Assembly: GCF_047948215.1 (NCBI RefSeq) | Contig: NC_134456.1 | Location: 13,913,730-13,977,729, forward strand | DNA length: 64,000 nucleotides | Direction of reading: 5' to 3' | DNA from: Lycorma delicatula | Taxonomy: Eukaryota; Arthropoda; Insecta; Hemiptera; Fulgoridae | Part shown: one piece after another, positions 24,771-33,565 of the stretch | How the letters are laid out: the number at the start of each line of letters is the position of its first letter | How positions within the stretch are numbered: the first letter of the stretch is position 1 | Position numbers and translations under genes: made by a program | The notes under the pieces: model-generated | Seen by the model: the letters and a program-made list of their open reading frames with translations, nothing else | Databases searched by the model: none | Told to the model about the DNA's origin: nothing

Positions 24771-24911
24771 TATATATTGTATTAAATTATTGAAGTAATA
24801 TTTCAAAGGTTGATAGCACTGTTGAACAGCTTTTGTGTAGCAGTCGGTTTGAATTAAATAAATATGGTACCAACCTTTGAAATATTATTTCAATAATTTA
24901 ATACATATATA
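24770..24911. repeat. ~41-bp inverted repeat with 58-bp loop at the LINE 5' flank
   Basis: Left arm 24770-24812 (ending AATATTTCAAAGGTTG) and right arm 24871-24911 (starting CAACCTTTGAAATATT) are complementary over about 41 bp with one mismatch and one indel. The structure could be a MITE or a fold-back event. It sits between the left TIR arm and the nested LINE. Confidence 0.9.
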
Positions 24912-25249
24912 CATTATTAACGATTACGGAAATGGATTAATACCGCCGTTAGAGCTGGCGATGTGGCGGCCACGGTCAAAGTTATTTGCAGGTGTAACGG
25001 AGACCTTTCGTCGTCCACATGCCCCCCGCGATGGCAAGCATGTAGCTAAGGTGCCCATGTTCGGAGCATGGGAGCCCTGAAAGCTTCGGTGTGTAGGGGC
25101 CTGGAGTCAGTGCAGAGACTGCGCATCCGCCCTCTGCCAGGACATATGCCGGTTCCACCGGAGTACCGGAACGGACCTCCAGGGTTGGTAGCCCTGGAGT
25201 GGGGGTGTACCCCGGCAGCTAGCCTTCCTACAGAAGGGATTATTTGTTC

Positions 25250-26773
25250 ATGGAAACTGAACAATTAAACGTGGCAGAGGGTTCACGCAAACACCCTCGT
25301 TTAGAACCGGCTGATTCGCCTGAAGCGAAACGCCGAAAGAGTACGGAGATTAAGAGGATTGAGATTGAGGCTAGGAAAAGCTTGCAGAAAGCTTTTTTCA
25401 AGAGCAGCATCCCAAAACCCAAGTATTTGGTTATTACGAAGGAAGAAGGTAATTTCTCGAGGGTGAGTCCTTTCCTCATCGCTCGAGAAATAAATAAATG
25501 TGCTGGAGGCCCTGTTAAAGAAATAAGAAAAACTTTTACGAGACTTCATGTAGAGACTGTTAATGATATACAGTCTCAGAAGATTCTAGGACTGAAGAAA
25601 ATTGGAGAGCTAGCTGTACGTGTTGATCCCCACGGCACGCTCAACACCTCAAGGGGTGTTGTGGTCTGTCGGGATCTTTTAAATTGTTCGGAGCAAGAGA
25701 TTGTAGAGGAACTGGCAGCACAAGGATTAATAGAGTGCCGTCGATTGGATATGAGAAGGAACGGTGAGGTCTTACCCTCAGCTTCTCATGTCCTCACTTT
25801 CAACCGGCCTACTTTGCCAGAAAAGATAAGAGCGGGGATTCACCGTTTGGATGTGCGGGCATTTGTCCCACAGCCAATGAGGTGCTTCAAGTGCCAACGC
25901 TTTGGCCACACCGCTCTTAGATGCGAAAGACCGCAAATATGCGTGTGCGGTGAAGAGGTGCATGAGGGAGAGCCGTGTAAAGAGCCTCCTACATGTATTA
26001 ATTGCAAAGGAGCGCATTCTTGTAGATCAAGGAATTGTCCTGTCTACAAAGATGAAGTAGCTGTGCAGGAAGTAAAAACCCTGCAAAAGGTCAGCTACTT
26101 CGATTCAAAGAAGATAGTTAACGCCCGTAAGCCTAGAGCAACAACAACTTACGCTCAGGCTGCGGTTGCCGCTCCTGTCACTGCTCCAGTTGCTGTCGAT
26201 GAGGGTCAACTCATAAGTAAACTTGCTCCGACCTTGGCTAATATGATTGAAAGAATTATAGACAATAAAATGAAACCTTTCAATAGTAAAGAGCCAATAA
26301 AGCCAAAGATATTAGTACAGCCTCCTGAAGATAAAACACAGAAAGTTGCTCTTACTCTCAAGAAAACGGACGCCAAAGCAGAATGTCAAGTCCGTCTCAG
26401 TGAGATTCTTGATGAAAAGAAAAAGGTGACTCCTACAGAGACTGTTATGGAGGCTCCAAAGCCTCCAGCAACTGAGTTGGCCTCTAAACCCCAGAGGCCA
26501 CAAAAAATCACACAGGGGGGGCGAGTGTCCCCCCTCCCACAGGCGGTGACAGGTGCTATCCCCGTGTCGGGGAGTGGCCAGGTTGCCGCCTCTCAATCGG
26601 CGCCGATCCATGTCCGTCGTCGTCGGCGGCTTCGGTGGTCTCCGACACGGAGACCGGAAGCCTTACAGGCGACGACCTTCTCCGCGAACTTACTGCTATT
26701 CGCAACATGGAGAAGAAGCGAAAAAAAGCATGGCCGAAAGGAAAACCCAGACAATAATTTATTTAAAAATTAG
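25250..26773 (+). CDS. LINE ORF1, gag-like nucleic-acid-binding protein
   Basis: 507 codons from the first ATG at 25250; the frame is open a little upstream but without ATG. The product is basic and resembles ORF1p of Jockey/I-type LINEs, which coats the element RNA. The N-terminal ~60 residues are Lys/Arg-rich. A fold-like region follows at about 60-210. Three consecutive zinc knuckles lie at about residues 214-272: CFKCQRFGHTALRC, then CVCGEEVHEGEPC, then CINCKGAHSCRSRNC. The last ~230 residues are rich in Pro, Lys, Ala and Thr and probably disordered. The frame is uninterrupted. ORF1 overlaps the start of ORF2 by 44 nt, a coupling common in these elements. Confidence 0.92.
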   Translation: METEQLNVAEGSRKHPRLEPADSPEAKRRKSTEIKRIEIEARKSLQKAFFKSSIPKPKYLVITKEEGNFSRVSPFLIAREINKCAGGPVKEIRKTFTRLHVETVNDIQSQKILGLKKIGELAVRVDPHGTLNTSRGVVVCRDLLNCSEQEIVEELAAQGLIECRRLDMRRNGEVLPSASHVLTFNRPTLPEKIRAGIHRLDVRAFVPQPMRCFKCQRFGHTALRCERPQICVCGEEVHEGEPCKEPPTCINCKGAHSCRSRNCPVYKDEVAVQEVKTLQKVSYFDSKKIVNARKPRATTTYAQAAVAAPVTAPVAVDEGQLISKLAPTLANMIERIIDNKMKPFNSKEPIKPKILVQPPEDKTQKVALTLKKTDAKAECQVRLSEILDEKKKVTPTETVMEAPKPPATELASKPQRPQKITQGGRVSPLPQAVTGAIPVSGSGQVAASQSAPIHVRRRRRLRWSPTRRPEALQATTFSANLLLFATWRRSEKKHGRKENPDNNLFKN

Positions 26774-29459
26774 TGAGTCGATAGTACAGTGGAACATCAA
26801 TGGATGTTTTTCAAACATCCATGAGCTCCAACGCTTGGTACATGATGTAGACCCGATCTGTATATGTCTGCAAGAAACACATTTCCGCCGAAATGAAAAT
26901 TTTAAATTAAAAGGATTCAATATATTTCGGCGAGATCAACCGCCAAATATAAGAGTTAGAGGTGGAGTAGCTATATTAACATTGACTAGAGCTACCACCG
27001 AAGCGGTTGTTCTAAACACAAACCTACAAGCGGTTGCCGTTAGAATGAAGCGTCCGCTCCAGGTCACTGTCTGCAGCATATACTTGCCGTATATTGATTG
27101 GAATAAGGATGACATAGCAAGACTAATTTCCGAGCTTCCCCCACCTGTTTTACTGGTGGGTGACTTTAATGCTCATAATTCTCTTTGGGGATCAGATCGA
27201 GTAGATCCCCGTGGAAGAGAACTGGAAGGGTTCCTGATGAATTCAGAACTTATTATTTTAAATGACGGATCAGGAACCTTTTTCAATGCCAGAGATGGAT
27301 CGACGTCCTGTATAGATCTTGCACTTATAAGCGGATCGATAGCACCGAGGTACATCTTCCATGTTATAGACGATCTGCATGGAAGCGATCATTTCCCGGT
27401 GCAAATTGTAACTGATGTTACAAGAACAATATATCCCATCCCTAAAAGATGGTTATTTGAAAAGGCAGACTGGACGAGCTTCACAGCTAGAACGATACTC
27501 CCGGAAAAAACTGGAGTTATCGGAGACGATGTCGACGCCATAACAAATGCAATAATTGAGTCGGCATCGAGATATATTCCCAAAATATCTGGGAAACTTA
27601 CAAAGAAACCCGTTCCATGGTGGAACGATGAAATAAGTGAAGCTATAAAAAGAAAGAAAAGGGCGTATAACGCCTTTAAGAAGCGTCCTAGTATAGAAAA
27701 TCTTGTTGCCTTTAAGAAATACAGGGCGTATGCAAAACGTCTTATGATAGATTCGAAAAAACGATCCTGGCACCAATACGTGTCATCCATCGACAAAACT
27801 ACTACTGCATCAGATGTTTGGAGGAAAGTGAAGGCGATTTGTGGGCGTAATGATTTTGCTCCCATAACTAGCCTTCAAGATGAAGATGAAATAAAAGATA
27901 CTCCATATGAAATTGCAGAGCTGTTATCCAATCACTTCGAAAAGGCCAGCAAAACGGCCAACTACGAGGAAAATTTTCGAACCAAAAAAGAAGTACTTGA
28001 AGGTCTACTAAATTTTAGGACTGAGTATAATTACTCATACAATGTACCATTTAAAATGGAACAATTCGCGAAAGCGTTGGAAAAAGCAGGTAACACAGTT
28101 GCTGGTCCGGATGAAATCCACTATAATATGATCAGGCAGCTGAATACCACTGCAAAGTGTAGATTATTAGAACTTTATAATAAAATATGGCGGGATGGAA
28201 CGTACCCGCAGCAGTGGAAAAAAGCTCATGTTGTTCCAGTACCAAAGAAAAATAAAAATTTAACAGACCCCAATAGCTACCGTCCTATTTCTTTGACGTG
28301 TGCTATGGGGAAAATATTGAAAAAAATGATTAATGATCGACTCGTCTGGGTTTTGGAAAAAGAAAACCTGATATCACCGTATCAAGCAGGTTTTCGACAA
28401 TACCATTCTACCACTGATCAAATGATCAGCTTAGAGGACATTATATATAACAGCTTTATTACAAGAAAACATTGTGTCGGAGTCTTCTTTGATCTTCGGA
28501 AGGCTTTTGATATGACCTGGCGTCATGGTATAATGCTCCAGATACATGAATGGGGCATTCGTGGGAATCTGCCTATACTGCTCAGCAACTACATGAATGA
28601 CCGTACCTTCCAAGTACGCGTCAACAATGAATATTCATGTGAAAGAATCTTGGAAAATGGCATACCGCAAGATTCGCCGTTGAGCGGTACCTTGTTTACC
28701 ATTGCCATTAATAGATTGATATTAGCCATTCCAGTAGAAATCAGCAAAAGCGTCTATGTTGATGATCTGGCAATCGTATATGCCAGCAACAAGACTGCTA
28801 TGGTGAGGTACAAATTGCAACGAGCGATCAATGCTCTAAATGAAGTTGCAAGGAATAATGGATTCCAATTCTCACCAGAAAAAACGTGCTGTGTACACTT
28901 TTCTAGGAAGAGAATTCCTCATCAAAGTCCTGCGTTGACAATTGATGATAATCCAATACAATATAAGGACAGCGTAAGATATTTAGGACTAGTATTGGAT
29001 AAATCCCTTACATGGGGATTACATATACAGGACTTGAGTGATAGATGCAAAAGAGCCCTAAACATTTTAAAATGTTTATTGAACTTAAATTGGGGCTCAG
29101 AAAAAGAGACATTATTGAGATTGTATAAAGCATTGGTTCAATCTAAACTAGACTACGGATGTATCGTATATTCATCCGCTAGAAAGTCGCACTTAAGGAA
29201 GTTAGACGTAGTTCATAATAGCGGAATAAGATACGCAACAGGTGCTTTCCGCACAAGTCCGGCGGCTAGTCTGATGTCTGAAGCCGGAATAATGCCACTA
29301 CATTATAGAAGAGAGATTCTCTTGTTAAGATATGCAGCAAATATATGGGCTTTCCCTGCTCATATAAATAATAAATTGTTTAGAATCATCCCATGGCTGC
29401 ATTATACGAACGTCGTGCTACCTATTCCAGACCAGCCGGAATTAGGTACCACGAATTAA
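26730..29459 (+). CDS. LINE ORF2, endonuclease-reverse transcriptase (5' open part)
   Basis: Start chosen at ATG 26730, just before the endonuclease begins; the longer open frame upstream overlaps ORF1 and lacks homology. The APE-type endonuclease (residues ~15-215) keeps WNING, QETHF, GDFNAHNSLWGS, a CIDL box and the catalytic SDHFP. The reverse transcriptase (~430-780) shows YRPISLTCAMGK, FFDLRKAFD (catalytic Asp near residue 588) and YVDDLAIVY (Asp pair near 678). The usual PQGSPLS motif reads PQDSPLS, a Gly-to-Asp change next to the nucleotide/primer site that may impair activity. The frame ends at 29459 because of a frameshift around 29370-29400; homology continues in another frame. Confidence 0.92.
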   Translation: MAERKTQTIIYLKISESIVQWNINGCFSNIHELQRLVHDVDPICICLQETHFRRNENFKLKGFNIFRRDQPPNIRVRGGVAILTLTRATTEAVVLNTNLQAVAVRMKRPLQVTVCSIYLPYIDWNKDDIARLISELPPPVLLVGDFNAHNSLWGSDRVDPRGRELEGFLMNSELIILNDGSGTFFNARDGSTSCIDLALISGSIAPRYIFHVIDDLHGSDHFPVQIVTDVTRTIYPIPKRWLFEKADWTSFTARTILPEKTGVIGDDVDAITNAIIESASRYIPKISGKLTKKPVPWWNDEISEAIKRKKRAYNAFKKRPSIENLVAFKKYRAYAKRLMIDSKKRSWHQYVSSIDKTTTASDVWRKVKAICGRNDFAPITSLQDEDEIKDTPYEIAELLSNHFEKASKTANYEENFRTKKEVLEGLLNFRTEYNYSYNVPFKMEQFAKALEKAGNTVAGPDEIHYNMIRQLNTTAKCRLLELYNKIWRDGTYPQQWKKAHVVPVPKKNKNLTDPNSYRPISLTCAMGKILKKMINDRLVWVLEKENLISPYQAGFRQYHSTTDQMISLEDIIYNSFITRKHCVGVFFDLRKAFDMTWRHGIMLQIHEWGIRGNLPILLSNYMNDRTFQVRVNNEYSCERILENGIPQDSPLSGTLFTIAINRLILAIPVEISKSVYVDDLAIVYASNKTAMVRYKLQRAINALNEVARNNGFQFSPEKTCCVHFSRKRIPHQSPALTIDDNPIQYKDSVRYLGLVLDKSLTWGLHIQDLSDRCKRALNILKCLLNLNWGSEKETLLRLYKALVQSKLDYGCIVYSSARKSHLRKLDVVHNSGIRYATGAFRTSPAASLMSEAGIMPLHYRREILLLRYAANIWAFPAHINNKLFRIIPWLHYTNVVLPIPDQPELGTTN

Positions 29460-30435
29460 GAAATAAATATGAAATTGCCATTCCAGATACATTGGCAATT
29501 TCTACTAGAGAAATACCGCCATGGCTCTTGCCAGCGGTTAATACAAGTTTGGATCTCTATCAAGGAGAAATAAAAAAGAAACCAGCAGTGATCATTCAGC
29601 AGGAATTTTTGGCAACCGTCAGTAGTTACGAAGAACATATTAGAATTTATACTGACGGTTCTAAAACCGAACATGGTGTTGGATGCTCGATATATGTAAA
29701 TGAAGAAGCCCACTTTTGGAGACTGCCAGATGTGGCCAGTGTCTACACGGCAGAACTCACTGCAATTCAGCAAGCTCTTCGCTACACTGAACACTATTGC
29801 GAAGAGAGAGTGCTAATATTCCGATTCATTAAGTGCACTCGTCGCAATTCGGAACAAGAACATTAAGGATGTCCTAATTGCAAACATCCTGTCCATTTTA
29901 TACGTACTAAAACAACGAGGACAGCGATGCGTATTTGTATGGACTCCGGGACATGCTGGTATTACAGGTAATGAAATCGCAGACGAAGCTGCCAGAAAGG
30001 CAACAGTCTGCGATGTTTTGAATGCATTTCCTGTAAGAGTGGCAGATGTTAAACCGTCTAACATACATAGTAAAAAACAAGTGGAATGCTGAATGGAGGA
30101 AATTAAATACAAAATTAAACACAGTAAAATCTTCTCCTTATAAATGGAAAAGCGACTATAAGTTGACTCGCCGTGAACAAGTGGCGGTGACCAGACTTAG
30201 AATCGGTCATACGCGATTAACAAATTTATATTTGTTAACCGGCGAAGTGAGACCAATGTGCGGTGTTTGTAATAAAACACTGACAATCAAGCATCTTATA
30301 GAAGAGTGTACCATATATGAGGACCTCAGAAAGAGGTTCCGTTTTAGAAATAATATTACTGCTGATCTGGATAATGGAAATGAAGAAAATATAGTTGCAT
30401 TTTTACACGCCAGTGGACTTCTTAAAAGTCTATAA
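29393..30435 (+). pseudogene. LINE ORF2 C-terminus, RNase H and zinc knuckle, frameshifted
   Basis: Continuation of ORF2 after the first frame change. RNase H begins IRIYTDGSKTEHG (near 29640, first catalytic Asp) and TAELTAIQQAL (near 29750, catalytic Glu). A second frame change near 29820 moves to DSLSALVAIRN (next catalytic Asp) and VWTPGHAGITGNEIADEAA (29935-29990). A third near 30050-30075 leads to TRLRIGHTRLTNLYLLTG and the CCHC knuckle CGVCNKTLTIKHLIEEC (near 30260-30310). The stop is at 30433-30435. So this copy needs three frame changes in the last third of ORF2 and is not expected to mobilise itself. Confidence 0.9.
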
Positions 30436-30479
30436 AAATGAAAGTTTAAAGCTGTGACAAAAGAAACTCTAAGCGGTAG

Positions 30480-30480
<1 letters not shown>

Positions 30481-30529
<49 letters not shown>
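30481..30529. repeat. (TA)n microsatellite in the LINE 3' UTR
   Basis: About 24 TA dinucleotides, directly after the ORF2 stop. The LINE 3' UTR continues beyond it to the A-rich tail, so this is an internal expansion rather than the element end. Confidence 0.9.
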
Positions 30530-30532
<3 letters not shown>

Positions 30533-31189
30533 AAAGTGGTATTGATAAGTTTAATTTTAAATGTATGCATATATACATAAGGGAGTCTCGAAACGTGGCA
30601 CGTATAGTGACGGGAGGTAGCCCTCTTGCCTAGGCCATTTTGGCTCACCTGCATTCAAGAGCAGTGAGTCGGGGTGTGTCCGATGATGGCATGGGGGACC
30701 CTCAAGGGTGGATTGAGGGCGCGAGGCTGTGGGTGTACGCTGTGCATGCCTATAGCCTGTTTATAAGAAGGATTCAACTGCCACGGCACCCTGGCGCGAC
30801 TGATATACTGCTCAACGGTGGTTCTGGTCGCCCCGAGGGTGCTTAAACAAACTATAAATGAGACTCGTAGAAGAAAGAAAGAAAGATATGGTAGGATAAG
30901 TTTTAATTTTAATTTTAATTTAATGGTCTTTTGGGAACCTATCTCAAATTTTAATATTGGGGCCCTTTACACCCCATAAGTGTTTGTGATTGTCCCTGTC
31001 TTTATGTCTTAAATGCTTTGTGTAGTTTTGTGCTTTTAAATAAAATGTAAGGGCCCTTTACACCCTTACATATGACGATCCAGATGGTGATAGTAGTTTC
31101 TTTTAAAGATTATGACGAGGGCTAATGACCTTAGAAGTCGATGCCCATAAAAATTCAGAAAAAAAAAATAAAAAATAAAAACAGTTTAG

Positions 31190-32300
31190 TAATGTTTTTT
31201 CGAATTCGCACTCCAGTGCGCATGCGCCGACTCAAATTCCAACGCCGCTATTGTTCGCGACCAGGCGTGGCACTTTTGGCAAGCCAACCTCAGACCGCGT
31301 CGGACGGTCGAATCTTCAGTCGAGCGCTGCATCCCGCGCGGTAAACATCACTCGCTTTGCTGAAGCACGCACGCAAACACACGTGCAGATGTCGCCTCCC
31401 GGTGCATGATCTACGAAAAATTTTCTTTATCGCACCCACTCTTATTAAAATCGACGCGACGATCCAGTCCGAACGTAGACACTAACGGCTGGTGCCCATT
31501 CGCCGATTCGAATTCCAACGCTGCGATTGGTCAATTAGACAACTTTAGACCATGTCAGACAGACAATTCTCTCAGTCGAGCGCCGCATCTGGTACGGTAA
31601 ACATCTTTGCGTCACTCTGCTGACGCACGCAAAAACACATGCACGGTCTACGACAAGAACCTCTCTCCATCGCGGTGACGCCTCCCGATGCAGTCACTAC
31701 AACGACCAGGAATATCCTCGAGGAAAGTCTAAATTTTTATTCACACACACACACACATGATCGCGCAATAGTATGTGTGAATCGATAATATGTGTAAGGA
31801 AAAATAGTTGTTAAATTCACAGACACCACCTCCCGTTGCACGAGCCACAACGAAGACCTCGAGCGGGGCGGGCGACGCCTCCTGCTGCAACGACTACGAT
31901 GGTTCGGATCTTCCACGAGGAACATCCGCGTCGAGGCGACGACAACGATAAGGCTCTCGTCGTGGATATTGACCGGTAGGCGGCGGCGCCGCCTTCCGGT
32001 GCACGATCTACGACGAGAACCTTGTCATCGTCGCCACGACGACCAGGATCATCCTCAAGGAACGTCTTAAAAAAATAGGCTGGAAAGACTGCGGGCTACG
32101 GCACCACCGACGTCACAATCCAAGATGGCCGACCTAAAAAACAGGTTGGAAAGACTGCAGAAGACTGCAGGCTACAGCGCCACCGACGTCACAATCCAAG
32201 ATTGCCGACCACATCTTGTCCGCCATTTTCGAAGATGGCGGACGGCCGCCATCTTGGATGGTGACATTTCCGGTGGCCGTATGCCCATTTCCGTACTACT
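31190..32300 (-). repeat. Right long inverted-repeat arm
   Basis: Reverse complement of the left arm. From 32300 inwards it matches the outer modules, then the CGACGCGGATGTTCCTCGTGG segment (near 31930), then the GATGCGGCGCTCGACTGA units (near 31590 and 31330). Differences from the left arm include an AAGACTGCAG duplication near 32155-32170, an extra module near 32215-32250, and a (CA)n tract with flanking insertion at 31741-31800. The arms are therefore diverged, not a recent assembly duplication. Confidence 0.85.
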
Positions 32301-32306
32301 TAAGGC

Positions 32307-33479
32307 TAAACGTTTTAGTTGTGTCATACATAACTAATCGTTACATACATAGCTATCGTTTACTGTATGTAGTCATACAGTCTGTATGACTGATCTGTGT
32401 GGCTGTCAAAATGGATATTTCCATTGAAATCTGAAAACCTAAGTTTTTCATGGTCACAATACTTTTTTTACTTTGTACAAGGAAGTAAAAAATATGTACA
32501 TATAATATGTCAAATACTAGGCTTGTGCATGTATATAATATTTTAAATTTACTACACTCTATAAATTAATGATAACTCTTTGTGTATAAAATGATTGACT
32601 GTTTTACTTATAAACTAGCTTTGCTAGCCTATTTGCAGTTTGTTTTGATTAAGTCATTAGATGTTATTGGAATGGCATTGTTTGACTCACTCTGCCATAG
32701 CTGTCTTTTTTATTCCAGCTGGCATGCTATGTCCCAATCACTGAACCTGCTAAACCTATATTACTTAAAAAATTTTTTAATAATTATTATTTTTAATTAT
32801 ATATATTTCAAAATTGAGTAATCCAGATAATCAAATGTCAGCATTGGGATATGAATAACTGCCATTCTGTTGTATCTATGAAAGTAAAGTATGCTGTTTA
32901 TTTACCAGTTAAAAATACATTAAATTTGTAAGATAGTTTATAATATTACATTTCCTTAAGCAAAAGGAGTTCCTTACCCATTTGTATACTTCAAAAATGT
33001 TTACATACATAATGGTTTAGATTGCTTTGCTGACATATACTTAATAAGCATTTGATAGACTTTACGAATGACACTACACAAATTAATTATATTACTCATT
33101 AATTATGTCTGATCTGGTGTAATACTGTCATGATTTAACTCTATTGCAGCCACAACTGATTTTTTTTTTAGAAATTAATAACTGATTTTGTTTAATTTTT
33201 TAAACTAATAACAGACTATTGCAGGTAAAGTGTAATATACTTCTGGTTCATCCCATTACTAGCCCCGATACCTAATTATGGCAACCTGCAATCCATTGCC
33301 TAAAAAATGCATAAATTTTTTTTCCTAATTCCTGGCATCTAAGTACTATTTATTTTTTTATTTTAAGTCTCCGACATTTACTTTATTTATTTAACTCAAA
33401 GCAACTTTATTTATTTAAACTTGAACTTATGCCCAATTACAGTTACTTCATGATAGATGAATTTTGTAGTATTTGAAAA
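32307..33479. other. AT-rich stretch, no gene recognised
   Basis: Right flank of the long-TIR element. Near 32395-32485 there is sequence ending TTTGTACAAGGAAGTAAAA, a motif I associate with insect repeat ends, but no partner terminus was found. Confidence 0.4.
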
Positions 33480-33565
33480 AAGTCAAGTCTGATTGCAATT
33501 CAAACCCAGAACCTTTCAACTGAAAAACAAATATGCTATCACTCTGCCACAGAGATCAGCATAAC
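33480..33565 (-). mobile_element. Degraded tRNA-like SINE head, family 3
   Basis: On the minus strand: CTCTGTGGCAGAGTGATAGC (A-box region, near 33558-33535) and GGGTTTGAATTGC (B-box region, near 33510). It matches the better-preserved copy at 61960-62108 in layout. Boundaries are not determinable. Confidence 0.55.

Larger units (their letters stand above)
24930..31181 (+). mobile_element. Nearly intact LINE (I/Jockey group, RNase H-bearing), ~6.2 kb
   Basis: A GC-rich 5' UTR (about 24930-25249), ORF1, overlapping ORF2, a 3' UTR (30436-31157) with an internal (TA)n tract, and an A-rich tail at 31158-31181. The 3' terminal sequence GGGCTAATGACCTTAGAAGTCGATG just before the tail is like that of many insect LINEs. 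The presence of RNase H and a C-terminal CCHC knuckle in ORF2 argues for the I side of the I/Jockey/R1 group. The element lies within the long-TIR element. I could not find a target-site duplication, so the 5' end is approximate. Confidence 0.9.
23188..32306. mobile_element. 9.1-kb long-TIR element flanked by 6-bp direct repeats (candidate Polinton-like/fold-back)
   Basis: The element proper is 23194-32300. It starts AGTAGTACGG and ends CCGTACTACT. The first ~35 bp are perfectly inverted, and similarity continues for over 600 bp despite indels, then at lower identity further in. The 6-mer TAAGGC occurs immediately outside both ends (23188-23193 and 32301-32306). AG...CT termini, long TIRs and 6-bp target duplications are hallmarks published for Polinton/Maverick elements. 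However, no Polinton gene is visible inside, and arms built of tandem subrepeats also resemble fold-back elements. The central part is occupied by a nested LINE. Classification is inference; the inverted-repeat geometry is directly seen. Confidence 0.8.

Noticed and set aside
30640..30846. Open frame after the LINE ORF2
   Set aside because: It lies in the LINE 3' UTR, which runs to the A-rich tail at 31158-31181; no domain and no neighbouring frame conservation.
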